DNA of 57,317 nt from Bacteroidota bacterium (GCA_026390935.1 JAPLEZ010000070.1:1-57317), one strand, 5' to 3'; positions 16,384 to 27,309 are shown, counted from the first letter of the stretch. Numbers and translations are program-made. The notes: generated by a model not told the origin, from the letters alone.

Positions 16384-19300
16384 TTTTCTTTTTTCTTGAA
16401 CAAATCAGCAAACGAATCAAACTCTTTTCTAAAAAACACACCCGCTCCCTGCGTTGGAATTGAACCGTCCTGATCTTTTTGATTTTGCTGCGATTTACGG
16501 AAAGCTTTTAAAGTCACATCTTGCGTAAGTTTATATTGCACCTCCATATCCGCAGCATCTTTCCCCAAATCGAAGGTTCCACTCACCACTACTTTATCAT
16601 TTAAAAATCTTTTATCCACAGTTACCGACACGTTGGACAAACTATCCGCAGCAGCACCATTGTAATCGAAACCAACGTTAAAAGCATCGCCGGTAATTTG
16701 CGACAAATAATTATTCACCTGTCCGGTTAAAAATTGTTTGGCATTCGACAAGCCCGCATTGAGCACCGAAGAACCAGCAGTTTTACTATTGTCGGGAACT
16801 ATAAAAGAACCTTGCATCAGCAATGAAATGGCCTGCTTTGTTTTTTCACTTTCACCAATAATATTATCATTCACAATTTCCTGTGCGCGAGAATTGGTGG
16901 TGTTTACTTCTAAATCCAAAGTAGGTGTTGGATTCCATAAATTACCATTCAAGTGCATTACCACATTTACAGGAACCGTGGATGACATTTCATCGATTTG
17001 CGTTTGAGAATACTTTATAGGGTCCATCAAACTACTTACTTTAGTGCGCACCTTGTACAAGGCTTTTAAATCAATTGCAGCATCTAAAGGATCCCCCGTC
17101 CACGTTACAGTTCCGCCTCTACTTACCGAAAACTTTTTAGCAATAATATTTTTCACTGTAAAGAAGTACTCTCCCTTTTCAACTTCGTACGTTCCATTCA
17201 TTGTGAATTTCCCATTGGAAGTAATTTGAAATTGTAAATCACCGCTTCCTTGCGCTTCAATTTCATCGCCTACACGCGAATCAAAAATCATTTTCACTTT
17301 GGCATCGGGTGTGACTTTAAAATCAAAGGTCATGTCTAACCAAGGCACTTCCATCGATTCATCAAGCACCAGTTTTTTAGACCGAGTAGTATCGCCCTCT
17401 TTAACAAACTCAACGAAATCATACAAGGGCAATTCCGATTCCTGATCCAGCGGCAATTCAATGCTAGTATAATCGGCAGTATAACCCCTATCAAATTTCT
17501 CGCTCGTTAAATTAGCGTACATCACTACATTAGATGCGGTTCCACCTACCATCACAACACCGCTCACAAAGGCTTTTCCGTAGTAATTTACGTTGTTGTT
17601 TAAAGTGGTATTAAGAGCAATTAATTTTTTGGTTTTTATTTCAAGATTGAAAAACATATCCTTAAAACGATTATGGGTAATTACACCATTGATATAGCCA
17701 ACACCTTCCTCTTTGTCGGCACGATAATATGGCGCTGCTCCCTTCATCATAAAGTTTTCAAGATAAATTCCATCTTCCTTAAAAGTTACTTTATCATTTA
17801 AATCATAACTCACATTTAAATAATCAATGGTAGGAGAAAAATCTTTGAAGCGCAGTTCCCCCAATACTTTGGGAGCAGTAAGTTCTCCTGTGATATCCAA
17901 TGTTCCATACACTTTTGCTTTTCCTATGTCGGATAAAATTCCTTCAAAATAGGGCTCCAAAAGTGTAATTCTAAAATTTTTAAAATCGGCGGAACAACGC
18001 AACTGTTCTTTTTCTTTGAAAGGAAAATAATCACCTGCCACCGACAAAAGATAACCTTCTTCACCGCCTGTGATGCGCTTTACAGTAAGTCCCAACGTGA
18101 CCTTCTCTTCATCGGGAAGGTAGTTGGAAGTCAATTTTGTTTCGCCAAATTTTTGTTTGTTCACCACCAAATCTCTAAAAATTAAAGAAGAGTTCAAACG
18201 AGGTTTTTCCAATGCCGACGACAACTGAATCTCACCAGTGACCTGACCCGCTATCCTTACAGAAGGAACTAATAAGTTTAAAAACTCTAAAGAAATTCCA
18301 TTGAAAGAAACGTCGAGCACATCTTTTTCATCCTTGCCAATTTTACCCGACACCACCATTGTTTTATCATCCATGGTGAGCAACAATTTTTTTACTTCGC
18401 CTTCATTTTTCGACCAAGAGATTGTATTGTCGTTGTTAATGGTCCACAAATGATCATCTAAATAAAAATGCGTTTCATTCAAGTTCAGTATAAAACTGTC
18501 TCTGCTTGCAATGTTGACCACACCAGCAACATGCGCGTTATTTTTTAACGCAGCATCATTGTTTATGTCTGTTAAAAACGAAAGCTGATTGTTGTTTAAA
18601 TCGGCCAGAAAATTAAAATTATTGAAAGGAATTTTACTGGCTGGCGAAACAGTTGCCGCCGCTACATGAACTTTAAAATCCTTGTCGCTTCCCGGAAATC
18701 CTTCCATAGTCAATTTTTTAACTCCAACTCCTGGGAAGGCAACACTATCAGATACCAGTGAAAGATTTATTCCAATTCTATCGTTGTAAATAAACACCGC
18801 TTCCGAATTTCGCGCAAGGAAAAAGGCAGGGAAAAACAAACGCTGTATGGGTTTAAAATTATCAACGCGTACACTCACATTGATGTTCTGACCTTTTTTC
18901 ACTACGTATTGTTCAGGAAGCAAGTGATTGGAAAAATTAGCAAAATACATGGTGATGAGTTCTCCGGCATTTTCAATACTAAACTTTCCACTCACCGAAG
19001 CATCGGCAATGCTACTACTTAAATCGATTTTGCGACTGCCATTGAAGTGCGACGCTTTAAAAATTACTCTACCCAAATCTTCGTCAAAAAGTCCTTCTTT
19101 CCAGCGTAAGTCATTAATACTTGCCTTTCCCTCCAGTTCATCCAGGGAATTTCCTTGCAAATTCACCTCAGCTTTTGCACTCACGAACAAACTAGTATCT
19201 CTGTCGACCAATTTAAGTTTGCTTAAATAAGCTTTGTTCACATCGGCTTTAAAATGATAAGCAATGCTATCAGCAGCCAAATTCACATCACCGCTAAAAT

Positions 19301-20834
19301 CCAAATCACAGTATTTGTCTTTCACACTCACTTCACCCGAAAAGTTTTTTTCGTTCAATGCCGCATTTAATTTGATGTTGCTATAGGAGTATCCATTAAA
19401 ATCAAAACGATACACATTGCCATCAAAGTTAGCATTGGTGGTTTTACCAAATTGCAATTTAGTATTTCCTTGCAGTACTATATTGCCAAGAGATTCATTG
19501 CCCAGCAATCTGCCCAACTGAAATCCGGGCATATTTACCCGACCACTTAAGCGCTGAGCTTTGTTTTTATCAACCGAAAACTGCACATCCGTAATGACGG
19601 ATCCTAAATCAGAATTCAATTTTCCGTGGGCAACAAATTCTTTCACAAAGCCAGTAAATTCACCTTTAAATTTAATGGCGACCAACTTCTTCATCATATC
19701 GGGCAATGACAAGGCAGCAAAGCCCGAATCGGAAGGATAAGTTAATTCCAACAAGTCGTTGTAATTGGTTTGCAAGCTTTTTAAATCGGCAAAAATAAAA
19801 GTATTGTCAATGTCGGGAAGTCCCTCCATCTCTATGTTTCCATTCAACAAAGTAGAAGTCCCAGTTTGCAAAATCAAGTTTTTGCATTTCATGTTACTCA
19901 CCCTTCCAGTAATATTTCCTTTCAAAAAAACTTGTTGCTTCCAGTTCAACAGAGAAGGAGCAAAATAACCTATATCTCCCAAAAGAATATTGGATTTGGT
20001 GATATCCAAATTCATTTTCACTTTATTAATGAAGTCGGTATAATCGCTGTAACCATTGTATTTCAACACCACATTTCCAGCGAGCGAAGTGTTGTTAAAC
20101 GACAAAGACAACTTCTTCAATTGCAAAGCAGAGGCGTTATTTTTTATATCAGCACTGAGTTGATGCAAATCGAAACCACTTTTGTCTTTGGCCGAAATTT
20201 TTTCAAGATGGGTAGTTAGGGTGTCTCCATCAAATTTGATATAGTTGAATTGAGCGTTAACCTCCCGCAGCACTATATGAGCATAATCAATTCCCGCATT
20301 TGTTGCCACTTGATTTTCATTATTAAAGCGCACCTCAAAATCCTCCAGTTTTAATTTCCCGGCAGAAATATTCCAAGGTTTGGATTGAACGGTATCCTTC
20401 GGCACAAACTCATTCAAAAAGAAAGCAAGATTAGTGATGGTATCACCTTTGTATATTTTAACATCCAGCAAGCCCTTGTCAATATCAAACAGTCGGGCAT
20501 CAATAATTTGTTTTTTCAAACTAAAGGAATCCACATCAAAGGCAACTTCATCCAAATATAGAAGAGTATCCTTCTTGTAATCCATTATCAACAAACCTTC
20601 CAGCGACAGGGCATTGTCCAGCAAACGAACATTTACACCTTCCACTGATATTTGAGATTTGTGGTCCTTATTGAGATAATTGGTGACTTTATTAACGAGA
20701 TACGTTTGCACAGCCGGACTCCTAAAAACCAGATAGGCGAAGCCAATCAATAGCAGCAGGAAAACCGAAAACACAATCACTGTGCGCTTCAGCCTTTTTT
20801 TCCACTTACTTTTTGGTATTGCTTCATCTGCCAT
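16380..20834 (-). CDS. tamB: TamB-like translocation and assembly module protein
   Basis: 1484 residues: a cytoplasmic basic N-terminus, one transmembrane anchor (VIVFSVFLLLLIGFAYLVF, about 19-37), a very long beta-rich periplasmic AsmA-like bridge, and the conserved C-terminal DUF490/TamB domain (IGESEKTKQAISLLMQGSFI, then GLSNAKQFLTGQV and VTVDKRFLNDKVVVSGTFDL). Members span the periplasm and help outer-membrane protein insertion or lipid transfer. Coupled to the rhomboid gene downstream. No partner tamA lies in the window. Confidence 0.92.
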   Translation of the reverse strand: MADEAIPKSKWKKRLKRTVIVFSVFLLLLIGFAYLVFRSPAVQTYLVNKVTNYLNKDHKSQISVEGVNVRLLDNALSLEGLLIMDYKKDTLLYLDEVAFDVDSFSLKKQIIDARLFDIDKGLLDVKIYKGDTITNLAFFLNEFVPKDTVQSKPWNISAGKLKLEDFEVRFNNENQVATNAGIDYAHIVLREVNAQFNYIKFDGDTLTTHLEKISAKDKSGFDLHQLSADIKNNASALQLKKLSLSFNNTSLAGNVVLKYNGYSDYTDFINKVKMNLDITKSNILLGDIGYFAPSLLNWKQQVFLKGNITGRVSNMKCKNLILQTGTSTLLNGNIEMEGLPDIDNTFIFADLKSLQTNYNDLLELTYPSDSGFAALSLPDMMKKLVAIKFKGEFTGFVKEFVAHGKLNSDLGSVITDVQFSVDKNKAQRLSGRVNMPGFQLGRLLGNESLGNIVLQGNTKLQFGKTTNANFDGNVYRFDFNGYSYSNIKLNAALNEKNFSGEVSVKDKYCDLDFSGDVNLAADSIAYHFKADVNKAYLSKLKLVDRDTSLFVSAKAEVNLQGNSLDELEGKASINDLRWKEGLFDEDLGRVIFKASHFNGSRKIDLSSSIADASVSGKFSIENAGELITMYFANFSNHLLPEQYVVKKGQNINVSVRVDNFKPIQRLFFPAFFLARNSEAVFIYNDRIGINLSLVSDSVAFPGVGVKKLTMEGFPGSDKDFKVHVAAATVSPASKIPFNNFNFLADLNNNQLSFLTDINNDAALKNNAHVAGVVNIASRDSFILNLNETHFYLDDHLWTINNDNTISWSKNEGEVKKLLLTMDDKTMVVSGKIGKDEKDVLDVSFNGISLEFLNLLVPSVRIAGQVTGEIQLSSALEKPRLNSSLIFRDLVVNKQKFGETKLTSNYLPDEEKVTLGLTVKRITGGEEGYLLSVAGDYFPFKEKEQLRCSADFKNFRITLLEPYFEGILSDIGKAKVYGTLDITGELTAPKVLGELRFKDFSPTIDYLNVSYDLNDKVTFKEDGIYLENFMMKGAAPYYRADKEEGVGYINGVITHNRFKDMFFNLEIKTKKLIALNTTLNNNVNYYGKAFVSGVVMVGGTASNVVMYANLTSEKFDRGYTADYTSIELPLDQESELPLYDFVEFVKEGDTTRSKKLVLDESMEVPWLDMTFDFKVTPDAKVKMIFDSRVGDEIEAQGSGDLQFQITSNGKFTMNGTYEVEKGEYFFTVKNIIAKKFSVSRGGTVTWTGDPLDAAIDLKALYKVRTKVSSLMDPIKYSQTQIDEMSSTVPVNVVMHLNGNLWNPTPTLDLEVNTTNSRAQEIVNDNIIGESEKTKQAISLLMQGSFIVPDNSKTAGSSVLNAGLSNAKQFLTGQVNNYLSQITGDAFNVGFDYNGAAADSLSNVSVTVDKRFLNDKVVVSGTFDLGKDAADMEVQYKLTQDVTLKAFRKSQQNQKDQDGSIPTQGAGVFFRKEFDSFADLFKKKEK

Positions 20835-20909
20835 AACCCTACTAAAATAAAAGTATTTTAGGTGGAATGCTAACGCATAATGTTAAAGAATGGAATTATG
20901 ATGAAGGAA

Positions 20910-23900
20910 TCAAAAAGTCAGCGGCCACAACCACTCCCCATTGCGTTTTAAATAACCAATTTTATTGGCGGCATCCACCATAAATAAATCGGGATTAATT
21001 AAACCAATGGCTTCAGCAGGAATGGGCACTACTTCTTTACCAAGCACATCATACACCTGATAAAACTCCCTCAATTTGTATTTGTATTTTCCTGCACCCA
21101 AATAGTGTAAATCGTTGTACTTGGGCGCCACTATTTTTGCTCCATAAACATTAAACAAGCCTTTTTTACCTTCTAACTCCCCTATTGCAGCACTGCGATT
21201 TAATTGGAAACTATAAATATCCGACAAATAAGAAAGTGTGTCTCCTGCCTCATTCATAATTACAGAACCATTGCCAGCACTACATTTGTACAAATTATCT
21301 CCCAGATATTCCAAATTGCTGTAGGCTCTGCTTTGAACCACACCGAGCTCATTCACCAAAAAATACTCAGCAGCACTTTTTGCAATGGCCAAACCATTGT
21401 GAAAATGGTTGAGCTCAGCATACCATGTTTTAAACAAGGTGTCGCCCTTTAAATTTACGAGGTTAAAGCGATCGTTTTTCGACACAATAAAATTGTTATC
21501 AGCAGTGATCAAAACCGATGAATAATTGGGTTGTAAAATCACCTTTCCATCTTCTTTCATCACTCCGTAACTAGCGAGTGATCGAAAAACTCTGTACCCT
21601 TGAGATGCATCACCGATAGCTTCAAATTTTGCTTTTACCAGTACTTTTCCAGAGATCTCTACAATGCCGTACAATTGCTTCGACTTGAAATAAGACTTGC
21701 CATTGGTGAATTTCCCAAGCTCATCAAAAATAGGTTTTTGTCGGCCGGCTGATTTAAAAACCTGCACACCATAAAGTTCTTTATTAGATTTATCCGATGA
21801 AAAATAAACGAAGCCTTCGTTGTAAATTGCTTTCACAGGAAAACGCGACACCCCAATTTCCTTCCCCGCAGCAGTGTAAATAAAGTACTTTTTTGCTTTG
21901 CTAAGCACAAGCATATTGTTTTTCACTTCAACCCTTTCGCCATCAATTCTATTGCTCAAAGCAGTACTGGCATCTAAATGATAATAAGCAGAATCATAGT
22001 GCAGCAGGAAAAAAGAAGAATCAATGTGCACAATACTTTTGCAGGTATCTTCAAACAACACAACAAAATTGGCACTTAAAATTCCATCGTATTTTCCTCG
22101 CTTGTATATAAAATATTTTCCGTTATCAATCGATTGAATATCGTCATACAAAGCGCTTGTTTCCACCCTTCCGTTTTCATTTAAGATTCCCCATTTCTCA
22201 CTGATCAACGACACCAAAAACAGACTATCATTTGCATTTTTCATCCGTTCAATGCCATCATAACGCATTGGAATAATTGTAGCGCCATCGCTGTTGATTA
22301 AGCCGTATCGGTAATTCATGGAAACCACAGCCACCTTATTTACAAAATCTTCGGCAGTGGAATATTGAGGTGCAATTTGAAATGCAGCCGATCGATTGAT
22401 GTAACCCCACTGTCCGCCATTGTTTTTTAAAAATCCAGAAGCTTTAGCCGGACGAGAAGTGCCATCCAAATCAGTAAAAAAATCAAGCACGCTTATAAAA
22501 GTAGATCTATCTTGTTCCTTGCTCACGGTTAAAGAACCACCAACCAAGCAGCGCGCCAAGCCTTCATTAAATGCACCTATGTATTTAAAATTTTTGCGCT
22601 CCACTTCACCCTTCAAATTCACCATGGCAATTTCATCTCCTGCAAAATTGGGCAAACAACGAGCGAACTCTCCTTCATTAAAATCTTTGTAGCGCAAGCT
22701 GGTGTACTGAGGCTCCAACAAATATTTATAATGGATGTGATCATAAATTCCCAAGGTCACTTCGGGATTGTATGAAGCCTTATCTACATTAAAATTATTA
22801 GGAAACCAATATGCACTGTAAACCACGGTGTACTTCATGGAATCGTTGATCAAAACACGAGTAAAAACCGGACTAATTTTCACCTTCCCATTATTGTCCA
22901 AAAGTCCCCACTGTTGTCGTTTTTTCACATAAAACCAATTGCCGTTGTAGGTAGTATCGGCATTGGGATCATCAATACCAAGCATCGACGATTTTGAAAA
23001 ATTCGCAGTACCAACAACAGCTTGAGCAGCGTCTGCTTTGTAAGTAAAATCAAGTGCTCTCCGCACTTTTATCCTCGAAACATTTTTTACTTTTTCTTCT
23101 TTGAGTATTTGACCGTTGGTATTTAATGTTAGTTTGCGCAAAACATCCCCAGAAAAAATTTTCACGATAGAGTCCTGAATGGTAATTGTGTCGGCATTGA
23201 AACCATTCAACTCCTTTCCATCCACATTCCAAAGAGCCCATTTACTACTTCTCTTCACCAAAACAACACTCAAATCATCTACAACATTGAGTTCATCATA
23301 AGTGCCAGGAAGTAATTTCATGCCTTTCGATGTGTACAAAACCCATCTATCGTCGTGATAAGTACAGCAAATGAAATTACCATTGAAATTGAATTTTTTA
23401 AATTCTGCCGGCACAATAATTTTTCCGTTGATGTCTACCAATCCACGTAAAGAATCGTTCACAAACAAAAATATATTTTCACGAACAGGTTCAAATCTTT
23501 GCAAATTATCGGCCAGCACTATGCCATCAAAAGCAGAAAACAAAAGTGCTTTTTTGTTTTTACTGAATCGGATTAATCCACTGGTTTCTACCTTTGCGTA
23601 ATCCCAATCGTAAGTAATAATTACTCGTCCGGTGGTATCTTTTATTCCCCAATATCTTCCGATTTGATGCAACAAATATTTGCCATTAATGAGCTTTGAA
23701 GTCTTATCTGCCGATGAATACAAAAACACTCCTCTGTCGCTGTAAACAAAATCATCTTTCCCTTTTCTAGCTTCAATTAAACCAGTTCCGTTGTAGTTGA
23801 TTCTATCAAATTTAAAAGGTAGCAAAGTAATATTTCGCACTGTGATGCATCCCCACAAACCATTGCTGTCCTGCGCTGCCAGCAAATTAGGCGAAAGTGC

Positions 23901-24254
23901 CAATAAGGATTTATAAACAGGAGCAACAGGAAATTCTTTTTTAAAATTACTCACGCCCCAGCGCTTGTTGATTTTAATGAGAAAAAGTTTATTCCCAAGT
24001 AATTTTATGTCCTCAGCATGATCTGGTGTTTTTCGCTCACCCAAAGTATCAATCACTGTCAATACATTGTGATAGGAAGCAAGCGCCAATCCATCTTTTC
24101 CAAAGCTGCTTACAAAATCATAATCGCACGACACCACCACTTTTCCTTGCAGATTAATAAAGCCCCACTTATTATTTACTTTCACTGGAAGCAGCGATTG
24201 CGCAGCTGAAGAAAGAGCACACAGCAAGAAAAAATATGCAAATATATTCTTCAT
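20910..24254 (-). CDS. Giant WG-repeat protein
   Basis: 1114 residues with a signal peptide (ends SSAAQS) and about twenty WG/KWG repeats along its length (NNKWGFINLQGKVV, RQQWGLLDNNGKV, GQWGYINRSA, EKWGILNENG). Repeats of about 30-60 residues form beta-hairpin or propeller-like folds; function unknown, probably exported. The start overlaps the stop of the lipoprotein gene upstream as TAATG, so the two form an operon. No type IX sorting domain is visible at the C-terminus (ends NGEWLWPLTF). Confidence 0.88.
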   Translation of the reverse strand: MKNIFAYFFLLCALSSAAQSLLPVKVNNKWGFINLQGKVVVSCDYDFVSSFGKDGLALASYHNVLTVIDTLGERKTPDHAEDIKLLGNKLFLIKINKRWGVSNFKKEFPVAPVYKSLLALSPNLLAAQDSNGLWGCITVRNITLLPFKFDRINYNGTGLIEARKGKDDFVYSDRGVFLYSSADKTSKLINGKYLLHQIGRYWGIKDTTGRVIITYDWDYAKVETSGLIRFSKNKKALLFSAFDGIVLADNLQRFEPVRENIFLFVNDSLRGLVDINGKIIVPAEFKKFNFNGNFICCTYHDDRWVLYTSKGMKLLPGTYDELNVVDDLSVVLVKRSSKWALWNVDGKELNGFNADTITIQDSIVKIFSGDVLRKLTLNTNGQILKEEKVKNVSRIKVRRALDFTYKADAAQAVVGTANFSKSSMLGIDDPNADTTYNGNWFYVKKRQQWGLLDNNGKVKISPVFTRVLINDSMKYTVVYSAYWFPNNFNVDKASYNPEVTLGIYDHIHYKYLLEPQYTSLRYKDFNEGEFARCLPNFAGDEIAMVNLKGEVERKNFKYIGAFNEGLARCLVGGSLTVSKEQDRSTFISVLDFFTDLDGTSRPAKASGFLKNNGGQWGYINRSAAFQIAPQYSTAEDFVNKVAVVSMNYRYGLINSDGATIIPMRYDGIERMKNANDSLFLVSLISEKWGILNENGRVETSALYDDIQSIDNGKYFIYKRGKYDGILSANFVVLFEDTCKSIVHIDSSFFLLHYDSAYYHLDASTALSNRIDGERVEVKNNMLVLSKAKKYFIYTAAGKEIGVSRFPVKAIYNEGFVYFSSDKSNKELYGVQVFKSAGRQKPIFDELGKFTNGKSYFKSKQLYGIVEISGKVLVKAKFEAIGDASQGYRVFRSLASYGVMKEDGKVILQPNYSSVLITADNNFIVSKNDRFNLVNLKGDTLFKTWYAELNHFHNGLAIAKSAAEYFLVNELGVVQSRAYSNLEYLGDNLYKCSAGNGSVIMNEAGDTLSYLSDIYSFQLNRSAAIGELEGKKGLFNVYGAKIVAPKYNDLHYLGAGKYKYKLREFYQVYDVLGKEVVPIPAEAIGLINPDLFMVDAANKIGYLKRNGEWLWPLTF

Positions 24255-25528
24255 TAAATCTCTTCGAGGAATCTTTCCAAGGCTTTTAAATTCGACATTG
24301 ACTTGGGAAATATCTGCACATCCAGCTCAAATTGCTGTAAGGATCCTTTATTAAAAGTGTTGGCTTTTTCAAGAATTTCATCGCGCGACACAAAAGCAAA
24401 AGTGGAATCATTTACGGCCACTGCTAATTTATATTTCGATTCATTCAATGGCAACTGCACACTGTAATTTCCATTTTCCAATACATATGAAACCACTGAA
24501 TTTTGCAACACTAAATAAGCCATTGCTGCATGAACCGACTTGTTATTGAGCTTAAAAGATACTAATGCATCAATCAAATTTCCTTTGCACTTATCAAAAT
24601 TATAAGTTCCAAATCCATACAAAGCTGCACTGCGCACCAAATCACTTGCACCAGCGGTATTGCTTAACTTATTTCTTTTGGCCAGAGTTTGCTCGTACTT
24701 GTTCAATGCTTCGGAAAACCTTGCTTCGGCTAGCTTTTTATCCGACTCTAGAAAAACCGGACGAACATAAGTCACAAAATATTTTGCACCTTTTTCCAAC
24801 GTTAGTTTGTACTTCGACGGCAAACGTTCAATTTTAGTATCGGTCCAAACCTGATCATAAATCCATTTGTTTTTTTCGGGATTGTCGGCATCTTTCTCGC
24901 CGGCATAAGTCCACATCACTTGCGAAAACCCTTTCAGTTCGGGCATTTTCGAATAGTTAACATCAAACTCAATTAATTTCAAATCTTCATTTGCAACTTC
25001 AAAAGGCTTACTTACCTCTAACTGATCCCCTGTGCATTCAAGATGCTCATCTTTAATTTTTGCTTTCTCTATATAAGCCCAAGAAGAATCTTTCAATTCA
25101 TACAAATTAAAATCTCCTTTTTTTTCTGACGCGATATTCACCGTGATTGGTTTTCTTTTGCTAATAAAAACCGGACTCCCATCGCAGTGCGCATTAACGC
25201 TAAACATACCGGCCGATTCAAAAATGGAATCTTTGTAAGTCATGGGCAAGCCACTCAATAAAATTTCACCTTTAGTATGATATTCATTAAACGACAATTT
25301 AACTTCTCCATTCACTGGCGCACCTTGCGCATCCACTATTGCACCGGCAGGAACTATCACAGAACTTCCTGTTGGCAAAAGCAACGTGTCGTCCTCATTG
25401 TTTTTTAAAGTGAACACTTCTGCATCGTTATTTTTTAAAGACAAAGCCGTCGCTGTCGACTTTTCCTCTGAACACGCATAAAATCCAAATAACAACAACG
25501 AAGCACTAAGTAGTTTTGATTTAATCAT
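24254..25528 (-). CDS. Lipoprotein of unknown function with ZU5-like N-terminal region
   Basis: 424 residues. Lipobox FYAC with the acylated Cys at 19. The region about 45-110 (SSVIVPAGAIVDAQGAPVNG, then VKLSFNEY) resembles the ZU5/carboxypeptidase-like beta domain found in Bacteroidota lipoproteins; the rest is helical with a low-complexity A/E/L stretch. Coupled by TAATG to the WG-repeat gene downstream, suggesting a joint envelope role. No catalytic motif is recognised. Confidence 0.75.
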   Translation of the reverse strand: MIKSKLLSASLLLFGFYACSEEKSTATALSLKNNDAEVFTLKNNEDDTLLLPTGSSVIVPAGAIVDAQGAPVNGEVKLSFNEYHTKGEILLSGLPMTYKDSIFESAGMFSVNAHCDGSPVFISKRKPITVNIASEKKGDFNLYELKDSSWAYIEKAKIKDEHLECTGDQLEVSKPFEVANEDLKLIEFDVNYSKMPELKGFSQVMWTYAGEKDADNPEKNKWIYDQVWTDTKIERLPSKYKLTLEKGAKYFVTYVRPVFLESDKKLAEARFSEALNKYEQTLAKRNKLSNTAGASDLVRSAALYGFGTYNFDKCKGNLIDALVSFKLNNKSVHAAMAYLVLQNSVVSYVLENGNYSVQLPLNESKYKLAVAVNDSTFAFVSRDEILEKANTFNKGSLQQFELDVQIFPKSMSNLKALERFLEEI

Positions 25529-25609
25529 AAGGATTGTTTTTTACTCCTAATACAGGAATTGTAAAAAGTAACATTTTTATTGAACAAAAAAAACAAAGTA
25601 ATATCAACG

Positions 25610-26311
25610 TTACCACCTCAAAACTTTAAACCGATCATAAATTTTACTTTCTTGATTACCACCATCAAAAAATCGCTTTGTCAATAAACCATTCACTCTT
25701 CTTTTTTCCTTTTTAAACTGATATTTTTTCCACCACTTCGGAGTACTTGATGGGCCATAAAACATTCCATAATAATCTGTCTCCAACTTATGATTTATCC
25801 ATTTCATTTCTTTATCTAGCACAGAATCAATAATTCTTCTTTTATAGATGTATGCTCTTGAGACTTTAAAATTAAAATACATAACAGGAAGGGTAGAAAA
25901 ATATAAGATTTCGCCATCATTTAGAAAACAGTTATCTCGTTGCCTTTTAATAAAATACTTTTTTGCTTTCTCACTCAAACCATCGAATTCCTTTTTAACA
26001 AAAGCTTTTAATCCAGGATATTGAATGCGATTGGTTCTTTTAGACTGTTCAACCCACGATTTCTCGAGACGTTTTCTTGTAATGCCCCACTTTACCACTT
26101 TAGTAGCTTCTAAAATCTCCAAAAAAACCGGAGCTTCCTTACGTTTCAACACCTCTTCCCTGAACTCGAGTTCTTTATAATAACCATGGCGCAATGGTTT
26201 TTCAAGATGAATCCATCCGAGATTATTTTTAGCTTCTTTTAAAATCAAGAATCTTTTCAATAGCTTCCTGAATTCTTTTTCTTTGGATTCATATTTATGT
26301 AACGGTTTCAT
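25610..26311 (-). CDS. Uncharacterised basic protein in RtcB-PrfH operon
   Basis: 233 residues, very rich in Lys/Arg and aromatic residues, no signal peptide or membrane segment, and no recognised domain. The central region has a duplicated-looking EFREEVLKRKEAPVFLEILE stretch and the C-terminus ends KIYDRFKVLRW. It is the last gene of a tight minus-strand operon (gaps 5, 15 and 48 bp) after rtcB, prfH and an 82-aa gene, so a role in RNA repair or ribosome rescue, perhaps through RNA binding, is inferred. Composition does not look like a decayed gene. Confidence 0.75.
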   Translation of the reverse strand: MKPLHKYESKEKEFRKLLKRFLILKEAKNNLGWIHLEKPLRHGYYKELEFREEVLKRKEAPVFLEILEATKVVKWGITRKRLEKSWVEQSKRTNRIQYPGLKAFVKKEFDGLSEKAKKYFIKRQRDNCFLNDGEILYFSTLPVMYFNFKVSRAYIYKRRIIDSVLDKEMKWINHKLETDYYGMFYGPSSTPKWWKKYQFKKEKRRVNGLLTKRFFDGGNQESKIYDRFKVLRW

Positions 26312-26316
26312 TAATT

Positions 26317-26565
26317 CTATTTATTTCTTTCCTCATTTTGAAATTCCTTATCTCTATCGTGAATAATTCTTTCTACAATTTCCTGATCCATTTTTGAAGC
26401 TCCGTATTCAACATCTTTTTCAAAAAGAGAACCGATGTGAAGCGCTGCGTGCAAAGCAAACTTTTTAATCAGCAATCCTATAAATACAAGAGCTTTTGTT
26501 ACGTTTTGGAAAATTATATTTTCACGACTTTTCTTATTTTCTATTTCAATTTGAAGCTTTTTCAT
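26317..26565 (-). CDS. Small uncharacterised protein in RtcB-PrfH operon
   Basis: 82 residues, helical, with a moderately hydrophobic middle (VTKALVFIGLLIKKFALHAALHIG, here split as two helices) and charged ends (KSREN, DRDKEFQNEERNK). It could be an amphipathic or peripheral membrane protein. Spaced 15 bp after prfH and 5 bp before the 233-aa gene. Not recognised. Confidence 0.6.
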   Translation of the reverse strand: MKKLQIEIENKKSRENIIFQNVTKALVFIGLLIKKFALHAALHIGSLFEKDVEYGASKMDQEIVERIIHDRDKEFQNEERNK

Positions 26566-26580
26566 TTCAGTAAATTTTAT

Positions 26581-27261
26581 TCAATCGTCTTTTTCAATTT
26601 GTGTTGCTCGTATTAACTTTTGTTTTCGGGTGGAATCAGTAAAATCATCGCCATAAAAAACTCTGATCGGATTTCCTCTTTCCAGTCCGTTGTGCTGTTG
26701 CCATGTATTTTGCTGCATCTGCTTTAATTGGTTTAAGTTTTCAGCTTGTAGAAGCAAAACCAGTTTCTCTTTCGCATTCTTTTTATTTTGATGTTGCGAT
26801 CGCGATTCGTTGCTTACTGCGCTAATTCCACTTGGCAGATGAATGGCCCTTACCGCCGTTTCAACTTTATTCACGTGTTGTCCGCCCGGACCGCCCGATC
26901 GGAAAGTTTCATAGCGCACATCTGCATCTCTGAAACTTTGATCTTGCAACTTTGAACTTTCAACCCTCTCCACTCCAATGAACCAGTTTTTTCTTTTGTG
27001 AAATTTCCTGAAGCGGCTTTGTCCAATCCATTGCACAGTACCCACCCATTTCACTAAAAATTTTCGAACTTCTTTTCCTTCAATTAAAATCATTGAAGAA
27101 AATAAAGTGTGTTTTTCTGGTCCGTTTTCCTTGCTCAAAACATTGGCAACAAAACCTTCGGCTCTAGCTTCTTTTAAAAAGACACTCGTAGCTTGAGCCA
27201 CCGCCCAGCAGCATTCTGCCGGGCCGCGACCACTTGTGATTTGTATAATTTCCTTTTCCAT
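26581..27261 (-). CDS. prfH: Peptide chain release factor H
   Basis: 226 residues: a release-factor homologue lacking the codon-recognition domain but carrying the catalytic GGQ loop ([22 protein letters not shown] at 126-128). The N-terminus [19 protein letters not shown] is typical of PrfH. PrfH is known to release peptides from ribosomes whose 16S rRNA has been cut in the decoding centre, after which RtcB can reseal the rRNA. The immediately upstream rtcB gene in the same operon fits that pair. Confidence 0.95.
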   Translation of the reverse strand: MEKEIIQITSGRGPAECCWAVAQATSVFLKEARAEGFVANVLSKENGPEKHTLFSSMILIEGKEVRKFLVKWVGTVQWIGQSRFRKFHKRKNWFIGVERVESSKLQDQSFRDADVRYETFRSGGPGGQHVNKVETAVRAIHLPSGISAVSNESRSQHQNKKNAKEKLVLLLQAENLNQLKQMQQNTWQQHNGLERGNPIRVFYGDDFTDSTRKQKLIRATQIEKDD

Positions 27262-27280
27262 AATATTTTACTTTTGGTAC

Positions 27281-27307
27281 AGACGCAAAATCTTGCGTCT
27301 CTACAAT
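27281..27307. repeat. Dispersed palindrome, copy 1
   Basis: AGACGCAAAATCTTGCGTCT followed by CTACAATT, in the rtcB-prfH spacer. A near-identical copy lies at 38630-38657 at the end of the Ro60 gene. Confidence 0.7.
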
Positions 27308-27309
27308 TA

